Assembly: GCA_019395295.1 (NCBI GenBank)
Contig: CM033342.1
Coordinates: 15,620,199-15,684,198 of the forward strand
DNA length: 64,000 bases
Source of the DNA: Osmanthus fragrans
Taxonomy: Eukaryota; Streptophyta; Magnoliopsida; Lamiales; Oleaceae
Direction of reading: 5' to 3'
Position numbers and translations under genes: made by a program. Shown here one piece after another: positions 34,528 through 44,346 of the stretch (the first letter of the stretch is position 1; every line of letters begins with the position of its first letter). The notes beneath the pieces are model-generated. The model worked only from the letters and a program-made list of their open reading frames with translations, was not told where the DNA came from and ran no database searches.

Positions 34528-35805
34528 CTTATTTGAGAGAATTAGAACTTTGACAATGTATTATTAGCTTAGTTAATTCTTGAATGTTGAATAAGTTAAA
34601 AATAAGGAAAATTCTCATTTGTCGATGTGTTGAGCTACAATTAGTAAAATCTAATCAAACTATAGATGGTAATAATGTATAAGAATTCAACCTTAGATCA
34701 CACCTTGTAAAAAGAGTTAAAATAATAAGTTTGAGGTGTACATATCACGAGAGAAGAAATGATAAATTTAACCATTGAGGGTCAGGATTTGAATCACTTT
34801 ATAAATTTATAATCTTGACATGAAGATACATACACGTCGATTTTACGTTGAATAAGTAAAAATTAATTTTAACAATGTAATTTTAAATCACTTCACAGTT
34901 CTATAAAGAAATTCCAATTTTGAGACCATTGTTGAGGATTTTGATGAATTATGATTTAATTATGTATATTTTTCATTTGTTAGGTAAAACTAGATGCAAA
35001 ATGAAGGAATTAGATAAAAAGAGCTAAAATGGGGTAAAAAAAAAAAAAAATAGAAAATCCAAAGTTTAGGGACCAACATGCAAATATTCAATAGTTGATT
35101 TGGACCACAAAATAATGATTAAAGATCATATAGGATCAACTAGATGCAATTAGAAGTTAAATGAATGAATGATTGAAATGTGATCAATTTCCAAATGCAC
35201 AAGACATAATCAACTTTCCTTATTTGATTGAAACTTTGCTAGAACCCAATTTAGATGTGTTTCTTGACCTAACCTCACCTTCTATATGCACAAAACATGG
35301 ACAGCCATCGAAGGAACTCTCTCTAGCCTCTAATAACACATTCAAATCGTTAAATTCATCAGGAATAAAAGATCGGTTGATATATTTTGAGAGAGAAAAT
35401 CAAACTCTAGTAAGAATTGAAAGCCAATTACATTAAAAAAAAATAAAGAATTTATCCTTAAAATTGAAGATCAAGATTTCTTACTTTCATTCAAGTGGTT
35501 TAGTATTTTTTTTTTTTATTAATTTTGTATTCTCGTTGCACTATTTAATTGCTTGACTATCAATTAGATAATTAATTATTTGTTGTAGTGTTAAGAGACT
35601 TTCAATAAGTATAGAACGCGACAAGATTAACGCACTGACAATGATAGATGTTAGGAATAATAATTCAGCATGTACAATTAAATAGATAATCTACAATTTA
35701 ATGCTTCTAATAATTTGAATTTGAATTCGAATTAGGAATATGGTTGGGTCGTGATTAGAATACAATTAATTTATCTTGAAAAAGAAGGTTAACTGCCTTA
35801 GTTTT

Positions 35806-36638
35806 TGATGTGATCCGGGATAGGCAATCATTGGCCGAGCTCTGGAGTCCGAAAGGGCAAAGTCAACAAGCCAAAGATCAAGTTTCATGTTGGGGTCGAG
35901 GTCGGAAACCAATTAGATCAACACAAAATGGAGGGTCGAAGAAAGAAGTAATCGAGTCAACTAAGCAACCGCTTAGAGTAAAAGGCAAGCGACCGCTCAA
36001 GCCAGCACCGAAACTCACAGGGCGTCAAAATGGTCTTCCAAGCGACCGCTTGGAATATAACCAAGCGACTGCTTGGTTATAAATTTCAGCAAATTTTTTT
36101 ATTTTTGGCGAGATTGTTTATTTTGACTACAATTCTTATTTTTAGTAATTTCTATATTCTAGGACTCTAGAATTTCGTATTTTCCATATTCCTAGAATTT
36201 ATTGCTTTAGTATAAATAAGATTGTTATTCTCATTGTATGGAACTTTGAAGAACCTTTTTGATATGAATTAAATTAAAGCTTTGCTTTTTCTCTTTTGTT
36301 CTTCGATGAACAATCCTTACCAAACTTATCAACGATGAGTAATCTTTGTGGCATTCAAAACATTGGGTCGTGGGTTCTTCAATTTGTGAGGAAGGGGTTC
36401 ATTGCATCATCGTTATCTTTGGGTTACTTTTTTCATCTTGTTGGGTTCAAAATCCAAAACTATCCGGGTGAGATTTCGAGACTTTGTGATCAAGAGGTCG
36501 CTGGTTTAATATACCTTCGGTTGTTTGGTTCAACGTTTAGAGGTTAAATTCTAAACCTTGGTCTTATTTGGGCGTTCTTGGGATCCGGTTCATTCTCCTG
36601 TGGGTTCGATAGTGTTCGTGCTAACCAGGTTCGCGTCA
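35806..36638 (+). repeat. 5' LTR with palindromic AAGCGACCGCTT units
   Basis: The LTR contains four related units between about 35965 and 36080 (CTAAGCAACCGCTTAG, AAGCGACCGCTC, CCAAGCGACCGCTTGG, CCAAGCGACTGCTTGG), directly before TTATAAAT, a likely TATA box. They may be promoter elements or hairpins. Confidence 0.85.
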
Positions 36639-36640
36639 GG

Positions 36641-36652
36641 TGGTATCAGAGC
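36641..36652 (+). promoter_or_regulatory. Primer binding site, initiator-Met tRNA type
   Basis: TGGTATCAGAGC lies two bases after the 5' LTR end. Confidence 0.9.
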
Positions 36653-37090
36653 TTAGGCCCCAAGATCAAGGTTATATCTTTTATTTCTTGTTGAGTCTTT
36701 GTTTTGTTTTCTTTTGTGTTATTCATGTTCTTGTGTCCAGTATTCTATTTTGAGTCTTGGATCCAGAAATATCTCAAAAAAATTCAAAAAGTTGTTTTTG
36801 TGCTCAATTTGAGTCCAAATCAACTTCCGTTTTTTTATCTTTCTCGTAGTCAAATTTTCGAGTTTTGTAAAAAAAAAAAAGGTACTGTTCACGTCCGAAA
36901 TTTTAAAAAAAGAAATATTTTTTTTATTTTTTGATTTCTTGGAAATTGATCAATATTCCATCATCTATCTTATATTTTAAAATCCATTGTGTTCAATCCA
37001 ATTCAAATTCCAATTCAAGAACCACTTTCTTGAATTTAAAAAGTCCAATCAAAGTTGTCCAGTTCAAGTCCTTTGAGTCTTTGAGTCAAA

Positions 37091-38626
37091 ATGAGTGATA
37101 TGATGGATCGATGGGAAATGATGTTGGTGGATATGGGGAGTATGTTGGATAGGTTGGAGGCAAAATCGAATAGAACTTATAGGGATCAATGCGATGATGT
37201 GTTTAATGTGAGTAGTCGGGAGAGACGGGAGGGTAGAGATTCGGGTGAAGTTGGTGTTAAGAGGATGGGAGGTGCAAAAATAACAATTCCACAATTTAAG
37301 GGTAGGAATGATCCCGAGGCGTACGTGACATGGGAAGAAAAGGTAGAATTGAGGTTTGAGGGCCATGATTATTCTGGGAAAAGAAAATTGAGGTTGGTTG
37401 TGAGCTCATTCGTAGACTATGCTGTGATTTGGTGGGACCAATTAACAACATCTATGCGAAGGTGTGGTGGGAGGAGTATTGAAACTTGGGATGAGTTGAA
37501 GAGTATTATGAGGAAGCGCTATGCGCCTAATCATTTTTGTAGGAGGGATCGACATGATCAGGAATGTCGGGAGGAGTCTAGAAGATATAGTAGAGTTGGA
37601 TATTCAAGAGAGGAGAAAACACCAAGTGTGGAACATGTTGACAATACATCAAACAGAGAGACTAGGTTGGATTATAAGCTTGAGTTCGCAAAAATTCGTG
37701 ACTTGATCAACTCACAGAATAATCATAAGAAGGAGCAAATGAGTGAGAGAGAAAATTGTAAGGTGGTTAGTTGTGAAGAAAAAGGAAGAGAACTACAAAA
37801 GAATAAAAGGGAAGTTGAGAGTGAACATCCAGAAGGAAAGGTGAAGTTGCAAAAAGAAATTGAAGAAGAATCTTCGGAGAGGAAGACGGAGTTGGAAGTG
37901 AGCTTAAATGAAAAAGAGCCTGAAGTTGAGGAGGCTGTGGTGAAAACTAACAATTCCCTCCCTATTTTGAATATTTCTGTTTTGCAGGTTACTGGAGAGT
38001 TGCTTCCAAAACACACTCCTACGAAAGTACCACCCGATCCAGGAATTAAGCTTCAGTTAGATTTTTATTATTTGGAGAAAATTGACTTTGTGATTTCGGA
38101 GGAGACGAAGGAGTTTCAAATGCACTGGAAGAACTACATTTGTAGAGGGTTGACTGAAAAACATGAACTGAGGGACAACGTTGACACATTGGAACTGCCA
38201 TTGTCACAAGTGCTAGGGCCAAGTAAAGCAAGGAGAAGACACGGTTATTCAGCAAATGAAGTTGCTATTGGAGCACTCCACACTTGCAAGATCAAGCAGT
38301 CGAGGCGAGCACATTTTGATTTATGTAAAGGTGAATGGGTCTACATTCAAAGGAGGCGAGTTCAAAGTCAAAGGACATCCAAATTGCATCCAAGGGGAGA
38401 TGGACCTTTCCATGTGCTTGAATTGATTGGAGGCAAGGGCTACAATTTGAGCATTCAAGGTTTGGATTCGAGGACGAATCCTTTCGAAGAGAGAGGGGAT
38501 GACGTGATCCGGGATAGGCAATCATTGGCCGAGCTCTGGAGTCCAAAAGGGCGAAGTCAACAAGCCAAAGACCAAGTTTCATGCTGGGGTCGAGGGTCGG
38601 AAACCAATTGGATCAACACAAAATAG
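37091..38626 (+). CDS. Gag-integrase-tail fusion protein, 511 aa
   Basis: One uninterrupted ATG-started ORF. Residues 1-30 are predicted helical. The gag capsid region runs from about residue 63 (AKITIPQFKGRNDPEAYVTW) through DYAVIWWDQLTTS (109) to ETWDELKSIMRKRYAPNHF (131). A long charged, mostly acidic/lysine linker spans about 190-285. No CCHC zinc knuckle, protease, RT or integrase core is present. From about residue 410 KGEWVYIQRRR, HPRGDGPFHVLELIGG and YNLSIQG match the integrase C-terminal region that normally precedes the 3' end of pol. DSRTNPFEERGDD is the usual pol tail, and the last ~41 residues are read from the 3' LTR. Internal deletion therefore fused the two ends of gag-pol in frame. 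Expression and function are unknown. Confidence 0.8.
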   Translation: MSDMMDRWEMMLVDMGSMLDRLEAKSNRTYRDQCDDVFNVSSRERREGRDSGEVGVKRMGGAKITIPQFKGRNDPEAYVTWEEKVELRFEGHDYSGKRKLRLVVSSFVDYAVIWWDQLTTSMRRCGGRSIETWDELKSIMRKRYAPNHFCRRDRHDQECREESRRYSRVGYSREEKTPSVEHVDNTSNRETRLDYKLEFAKIRDLINSQNNHKKEQMSERENCKVVSCEEKGRELQKNKREVESEHPEGKVKLQKEIEEESSERKTELEVSLNEKEPEVEEAVVKTNNSLPILNISVLQVTGELLPKHTPTKVPPDPGIKLQLDFYYLEKIDFVISEETKEFQMHWKNYICRGLTEKHELRDNVDTLELPLSQVLGPSKARRRHGYSANEVAIGALHTCKIKQSRRAHFDLCKGEWVYIQRRRVQSQRTSKLHPRGDGPFHVLELIGGKGYNLSIQGLDSRTNPFEERGDDVIRDRQSLAELWSPKGRSQQAKDQVSCWGRGSETNWINTK

Positions 38627-39331
38627 AGGGTCGAAGAAGGAAGTAACCGGGTAAACTAAGCGACCGCTTAGAGTAAAAGGCAAGCGACCGCTCAAGCCAA
38701 CACCGAAACTCACAGGGCGTCAAAATGGTCTTCCAAGCGACCGCTTGAAATATAACCAAGTGACCGCTTGGTTATAAATTTCAGCGAATTTTCTATTTTT
38801 GGCGAGATTGTTTATTTTGACTACAATTCTTATTTTTAGTAATTTCTATATTCTAGGACTCTAGAATTTCGTATTTTCCATATTCCTAGGATTTATTGCT
38901 TTAGTATAAATAAGATTGTTATTATCATTGTATGGAACTTTGAAGAACCTTTTTGATATGAATTAAATTAAAGTTTTGCTTTTCTCTTTTGTTCTTCGAT
39001 GGACAATTCTTACTGAACTTATCAATGATGAGTAATCTTTGTGGCGTTCAAAATATCGGGTCGTGGGTTCTTCAATTTGTGAGCAAGGGGTTCATTGCAT
39101 CATCGTTATCTTTGGGTTACTTGTTTCATCTTGTTGGGTTCAAAATCCAAAACTATCCGGGTGAGATTTCGAGACTTTGTGATCAAGAGGTCGCTGGTTT
39201 AATATACCTTCGGTTGTTTGGTTCAACGTTTAGAGGTTAAATCCTAAACTTTGGTTGTATTTGGACGTTCTTGGGATCCGGTTCATTCTCCTGTGGGTTC
39301 GATAGTATTCGTGCTAACCGGGTTCGCGTCA
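38500..39331 (+). repeat. 3' LTR of the 3.5 kb element
   Basis: It differs from the 5' LTR by scattered single-base changes and one- or two-base indels, with the same AAGCGACCGCTT units and ends. It is followed by GTTTT. Confidence 0.9.
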
Positions 39332-39911
39332 GTTTTATTGATTGTCATAAATGCATGAAGGAAACTAAATTAGATTATTAAAAATTGAAATATATAGCAA
39401 TATGGGGACTCTAAATCCAATACAATCACCTATAATTTTTTTTTTTATAAACAACACATTTTCATTTTTTCGGATTAAATTTTCAATACAAAGTGAGTAA
39501 ACTTGAATTGAATTTTATTTTTGTAGGACAATGCTCTTAACTTAATAAATTTATTACTTGTCAATGATCTCGCATGTTTATGGGATTTGCTCGAACAACT
39601 AGTAACAAAGTTCCCAGAGTTAATTGTTTCAACGCTCACCGAACTTTGGGTAATGTCACGTTTCACTCATTAAACTTTAACTTGCACCCATCACTCACTA
39701 AACTTTACACCATTGCATTCCATTGCTCACCGTATTACTACTGTTACTAACAGCTGCACACGTGGACGACGGAATTGACAAGTGGCTGTTAAATGCCACC
39801 GTGGAACACAAAAAACACCAACCAAATATGAAAGAAAAAAAATTGAAACCACAGAGTTATTTCATTGAGTAATGCATTGAGGAAATTGGAAGGATGTTTT
39901 GAACTGGGTTT

Positions 39912-40024
39912 TTGTGAGACAATAGAGTGGCTTTTGCACCATGCTGAACTGTCAATTATAGCTGCCATCGGCAGGGGCGGAGGTAGGGGGTGTCCTGGGG
40001 GAGTCCAGGACACCCCATTTTTTT

Positions 40025-40072
<48 letters not shown>

Positions 40073-40640
40073 GTGAGGATTGAAGAATATTAACTTCTAT
40101 TTTATTACAAATAAACTTGTAAAAAAAGTTAATCTTATTTCTTCCACTTATTTTAAGTTAATTATCAACTTATTAGTAATATTTACATTGATGTATTATC
40201 CGCAAAAAAAGTAAATGACTCAATTAGTGAACTTTTATTTCCTCTCATTTTTGTAGTTTCCTTCAAAAAAAAATTTCGGGGGCCCCGTCGACTCCCACCC
40301 CTTCACCTATATATTTTCAAATTTGGACCCCCCATTTTCGACAAGCTGGCTCCGCCACTGGCCACTGGCCACCGGTTCAGGTACAATTCCGGCAAATTTC
40401 TCCACCCTCAACGTGTCCTTACGCAGCAGTGGCACCACCATCTCAGCTCCACCGTCCAAGTCTGCTCCTCTGTTCCTCGGAGGCGCCATCGGGATGCTAG
40501 ATTTCCACCACCAGCTATCTTCCAACACTGGGTTTGGGCAAGATGAGGAAAATTACATGAAAAAGCTGTTCATAGAAGATAGCAGTGGAGCAACTTCACC
40601 TACAGCTTCTAAAATGGGGAGATCATGGGTGCAAGATTAA
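39912..40640 (+). pseudogene. Captured TCP transcription-factor fragment, split by a hAT MITE
   Basis: The first part reads CETIEWLLHHAELSIIAA, the second helix of the class I (PCF-type) TCP DNA-binding domain. After the inserted hAT it continues ATGSGTIPANFSTLNVSLRS, then SAPPSKSAPLFL, and a downstream segment ending at a stop at 40638-40640. The N-terminal basic region and first helix are not present, so it could not bind DNA like a full TCP factor. Before the hAT insertion the two halves were in one frame, which also runs into the left TIR (there is no ATG at its start). TCP proteins control cell growth in plant organs. This copy is a captured relic unless fused to another transcript. Confidence 0.85.
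39972..40367. mobile_element. hAT MITE inserted in the TCP fragment
   Basis: The ends CAGGGGCGGAGGTAGGGGG and GCTGGCTCCGCCACTG are hAT-type inverted termini. The 8-bp duplication is GCCATCGG (39964-39971) versus GCCACCGG (40368-40375), one change apart. The duplicated bases are exactly those needed once in the TCP frame. A T39 run (40029-40067) lies inside. The last 7 bases (GCCACTG) repeat the terminus, a small duplication. Confidence 0.82.
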
Positions 40641-40964
40641 GAACTGGGTTCAAAACAAAAACCCAGTTCAACACATCCTTCCAATTTACTCAATGCATTA
40701 CTCAATGAAATGACTCGGTGGTTTCAATTTTTCTTTCATATTTGGTTGGTGTTTTTTGTTTTCCACGGTGACATTTAACAGCCACTTGTCAATTCCGTCA
40801 TCCACGTGTGCAGCTGTTAGTAATTGGAGTAATACGGAGAGCAATGGAGTGCAACGGTGTAAAGTTCAGTGAGTGATGGGGGGTGCAAGTTAAAGTTCAT
40901 TGAGTGAAACGTGACGTTACCTAAAGTTCGGTGAGTGTGTTGAAACAATTAACTCAAGTTCCCA

Positions 40965-41918
40965 TGTACCATTTTTTTACAAGGACATTTATCTTATCGC
41001 AAATGGCAACTCTCCATTTCAATTTTTTAGGGGTTTGAGAAATAGAAGTAGGTTCAAGTATGGGTGAGAAAGGCTGTTTGGTGGTAGTGACGAAAAGTTT
41101 GATAAGAGATTAGAAAATGTAACTTTGCAGTATCATGCGTGAGGTGGGGCGCTTACTACGATGGCAGCTCGCATGAGTTCATAGCAGAAAAAGTAATATC
41201 AGTATCACAGTGAGCCATGATTGGGGCAACAACCAAAGGAACTATAGGTGCATGTGTATAGCAGAGTTAGGACATGAAGAACAAGAAGCGACACCAGGAC
41301 TCGTGATGCAGCGGGTGGAAGTGAGATTGAGAATGGACAAAAATTGTGTCTGATTGGCGTGGAAGGATGGAACAAAAGGAGAAAATTCTCATGAAATAGG
41401 TGACATAAGAGTGGATCAGAGACGTGAAAGAAACGATTCCTGTGGTGAAGTTGGTGAGATGACAAGATTGTCAAAGTGGAGGGCCTGAAGATGAGTTGAT
41501 GCAGCTGACCATTTGGAGAGTGTGCGTGTATTAATTAGGTTAGACGTAGTAGTGGAAGGAAAAGCATGGAAATATTTCTTCAAGGAATTGCATGTGACGG
41601 CACAAATATCTTTTGATCGGTGGGTTCAAAATAGAGTATCCTACAAAAAGACATGACTTTGACCACTGCTCTAATTTATGTTGGTGTAGGGATGAAGCCG
41701 GGGATAACAAATTTACCCATAAACCTGTAATTAAGAATAATCAAAGGGAAAAATACATAACTACTAGACTTGGAGAATACCTTTTCACAATTAACAAACT
41801 TAAACAAAAGATTCAAAAATTAGGTGTTATATAATATATAAATATAATATAAATATATATAATATAGATAACATAAAATCTAAATAAGGATAATATATAA
41901 TCTTTTAATATATATTTA
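40965..41918. other. Unassigned non-coding stretch
   Basis: No gene recognised. The plus strand at 41030-41540 is purine-rich, so long antisense reading frames appear without protein-like content. From 41860 it is almost pure TA/AT. Confidence 0.4.
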
Positions 41919-42433
41919 ACAATATTAATTATTTCATCTTCTGTCTCCAATTACAATCTCCTACTTTCCTCTTACTCTCTCTAAATATGATTCCCAAATT
42001 CTCTCCTAAATCACCACAAACCACTCCTAAATCATCGATTGGGCACAAAATTGGTAAATCTATACTCCAAACACCACCGTTCAACTGATTAAGTCACAAT
42101 ACAGCCAATAATTTCTAATTTTCAACGACTTTGAGTTGTCAAAATGCGGTGGTCGAATAATCCAATGATTGAAGATCTCAATATTTCATTGTGAAGCGAC
42201 ATATATCTAGATATTCTTTTCATAGTTATAAGTTCTTACTTTTTTTTAAAAAATTGTGTATTATTAGATATGTTGAATTGAAAGATTATTGAAATGAGAT
42301 TTACTATTCATCTAAAATTTTGAATTCATCTTGTGACATAAAAATTCATAATTTTTGAACAAGTTTCTGTATTTTATAAAATTATAGCTTGGCTGTGACC
42401 TATTGACTGTGTGTTTGTGTGGTATGTCATCAG
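41919..42433 (+). repeat. Left copy of the 515-bp direct repeat flanking the CACTA element
   Basis: It runs from ACAATATTAATTATTTCATC to GGTATGTCATCAG and is nearly identical to 51436-51952. It abuts the truncated left side of the CACTA element. It is not an LTR: no TG/CA ends, primer site or purine tract. Confidence 0.9.
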
Positions 42434-42760
42434 CCTTTTACGGCATTCTTTTACAGCTTGCATCTATAGCACGCCATAAAAGAAGACTAATTACGGCGTG
42501 CGAGATATGTATGCCGTTAAAAATAGGTGGGTTGAAGGATTTACGGCGTGCATTCTCCGAACGCCGTAGTAGAGAAGTATTTATGGCGTGTACAAAAGAA
42601 CGCCGTGCTTGTTCTCAATTATACAAAGCGGAGAAGCCCATTAACATTATTTACAGCGTGCACTAAGGATGCCCTTTTTATTCATTATTTACGGCGTTCA
42701 ATAAGCACGCTGTTTTTGTTTGGTTAGAATTATTCATGGCGTGCATTGAAACACGCTGTT
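42434..42760. repeat. Left subterminal repeat array
   Basis: About ten variants of TTACGGCGTGC and GCACGCCGTAA in both orientations, spaced 20-45 bp, with partly decayed forms (TTACAGCGTGC, TTATGGCGTGT). Confidence 0.85.
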
Positions 42761-43330
42761 ATTTTTCTTAATTAAAAAGCAGAAGCCCAGCCCTAAATTG
42801 AATCGTCTTCTCCCATTCCTTTTCCCCTCATCGAGAACGCGTGCTGATTGCTCCTTCACAGCGACCATCTCTTTCTCTCTCCTTTTATTCAACTCGACAA
42901 ACAGAGAAGGCTGGTTGCTCCTTCATTCTCGATTCATAGCCACCATTCTCGAGTTGGAGGTTCAGATCCTAAGTTTTGCCTCTTCTTTTTATTTTCATTA
43001 CTGTTTTTATTTTTTTGCCTTCAATTACTGCTTGATTGAGATTTGAGTTTGAGTTTACTGATTATACATGAGAACTTGAAGACATCCTGTCATGTTGTTA
43101 GATTGATGTCTGTCGTGTTGTTAGATTGAGTTGATTTTATGGGCATAAACTGTATAGATTTTAAACATTAAAGTTTCTAAATGAACAAGCAATGAGGAAG
43201 AAGAAAAGAGTCGACTGGGCCAAGGACTCTTGTAGAAAGATATTGTAGAAGTTCTAATAGCCAATGACATGTTAGTTGAGGCTTCTGTATTTTATTACTG
43301 TCAATTGTTATACCTATAGTGAAGTTGCCT
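42761..43330 (+). other. CACTA leader region
   Basis: A CT-rich segment (42790-42990) without a persuasive coding frame, probably 5' UTR and first intron of the transposase transcript. A short doubled motif GTTGTTAGATTGA occurs near 43094 and 43120. Confidence 0.4.
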
Positions 43331-43337
43331 TACTATG

Positions 43338-44320
43338 TTACTTCTTTGATTTATAGCCATTGTACTCGTGTGTATCATTATCAATCACTCTCTTCAATCT
43401 GATCTTGTAAACTGAAAGTGCCACAACTGAAAATGTATCTTTTGAGACAAATTTTAACGCCACCTTTGTGGCCTTCATTTCGAAGATAGATCGTTCTTTC
43501 AATGTTAGAAATTCTAGGCCCATCCTGTTTAGGTCCTTTGAATAATGGAAGGGGTGTGTGAAATCCTCTCTGATGTAGGTGGTTGGCATTAGAGTTTAAG
43601 GAAGAGTTGGATAGGAAAATGACAAAGAAAATAGGTGATTCGAAGAAATTGACATAACTTTCAGTTCGGGTGTCAGAATTTCTATTATAATATGTTTTCG
43701 GAAATGGGAAGCGGAGCCTCATACCGTCCCAATTAGGGGTTCCCCGGTTGAGGTCGTTTTCATCTTCAAATTTTCAGTTTAAAAGTAGCTGGCGGGAAGT
43801 TGAAGTTTTAACATTTTTTTTCCTATTTTTTCGTTTTAGTTGTATTGAATTTACTGGATGTCTATCTTGGTCTTTTTACTTATGTTAGGGTTTCCAGAGA
43901 CTATTTAAAACTCTTTGGTCTTACGTAAGGTCCGATGGATTTCTCACATAAAGTATCTATCCCATATGAAATAAGAATAGTCTTTTGCCTATGGCACATG
44001 TAATAGAATTGATAATTAAAATTAAAGTTGAATAATCCTGTTTCCGTATTGGCTAAAACTAATCCTGGAAGTGAATATTCTTCGTGGCTTTTGCTTATCC
44101 CAAATCCATTGGTTTGGTTATGAAGAATTTCTGGGATGGTTTCTTTTGAGTTGAATATGATAGCTAAATCTTCAGGAAGTGCATCAATGTTTGCAATGTG
44201 TGGAAGGACAGGGTAGGATTGTAGCTGTGAGGGATCAATCCGGTTAATAATCTGGAATTTGTAATTCCCCAAGGCAATTTGTGTCGATAATTGGTAGAGG
44301 GCTCGTGCTTAAAACTATCA
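43338..44320 (-). pseudogene. Degenerate coding remnant, possibly pararetrovirus movement-protein-like
   Basis: On the minus strand, opposite to the CACTA genes, 44310-43901 is open for about 135 codons without a usable start. It includes YPVLPHIANIDALPEDLAII and YGIDTLCEKSIGPYV. Its composition and the LPEDLAII region remind me of movement proteins of plant caulimovirids, which act at plasmodesmata. This is recollection, not a search result. A stop (TAA) precedes it and TAG ends it. A second open piece at 43722-43381 may belong to the same relic but is in another frame and unassigned. It could instead be captured host sequence. The remnant is broken and far too short for a viral genome. Confidence 0.35.
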
Positions 44321-44346
44321 GTAATGCTGCTAGGAGATCTCCCCAT

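Larger units (their letters stand above)
31758..34932 (+). other. Internal region of the old Tat/Athila-like element
   Basis: No intact ORF and no recognisable gag or pol. It holds a MITE at 31789, a half-MITE near 32250-32356, short open stretches at 32640-33060, and ATTGGGGGAGACAACCCAAT at 33282, a motif common in the untranslated parts of Tat/Athila elements. A tandem duplication lies at 34302-34527. It is either a non-autonomous member or an internally deleted, very old copy. Confidence 0.55.
35806..39331 (+). mobile_element. Young non-autonomous Ty3/gypsy LTR element (3.5 kb)
   Basis: LTRs at 35806-36638 and 38500-39331 start TGAYGTGATCCGGGATAGG and end GGTTCGCGTCA. They are nearly identical by eye. 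The 5-bp duplication GTTTT flanks the element (35801-35805 and 39332-39336). The primer site TGGTATCAGAGC is at 36641-36652 and a purine tract (GAAGAGAGAGGGGA) precedes the 3' LTR. Internal sequence is under 1.9 kb with one long ORF and no protease, RT or RNase H. It splits the 3' LTR of the old Tat/Athila-like element. Confidence 0.92.
16905..39597 (+). mobile_element. Old Tat/Athila-like LTR retroelement, both LTRs interrupted by later insertions
   Basis: Two copies of one LTR can be followed. The 5' copy occupies 16905-18719 plus 31454-31733. The 3' copy occupies 34933-35805 plus 39332-39597. Both open TGNNGATTTTGATGAATTAT-like and share long stretches (GATCAAGATT, TAGATGTTAGGAATAATAAT, ATTGATTGTCAT.AATGCATG, TCTTAACTTAA). 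After the 5' copy comes TGACGCCGTTGTAGGGAA, a decayed Asp-tRNA-type primer site (canonical TGGCGCCGTTGCCGGGGA). The outer flanks are ACTAT (16900-16904) and ACTAG (39598-39602), one mismatch apart. The internal part is only about 3.2 kb with no intact pol. Confidence 0.72.
39617..40955. mobile_element. Pack-MULE carrying a TCP gene fragment
   Basis: Inverted repeats of about 300 bp open GAGTTAATTGTTTCAAC at both ends and end inside near TTGAACTGGGTTTTTGT (39617-39911 and about 40653-40955). A perfect 9-bp duplication AAGTTCCCA flanks it (39608-39616 and 40956-40964). The space between the TIRs is filled by coding sequence of a TCP transcription factor and a later hAT insertion. There is no transposase. 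Capture of host gene pieces between MULE TIRs defines a Pack-MULE. Confidence 0.88.

Noticed and set aside
41205..41474. Antisense 89-codon ORF
   Set aside because: It arises from a purine-rich plus strand; composition is low complexity and no motif is recognised.
42798..43046. Serine/phenylalanine-rich ORFs in the CACTA leader
   Set aside because: Two overlapping frames in a CT-rich leader look equally open; neither resembles a known protein.
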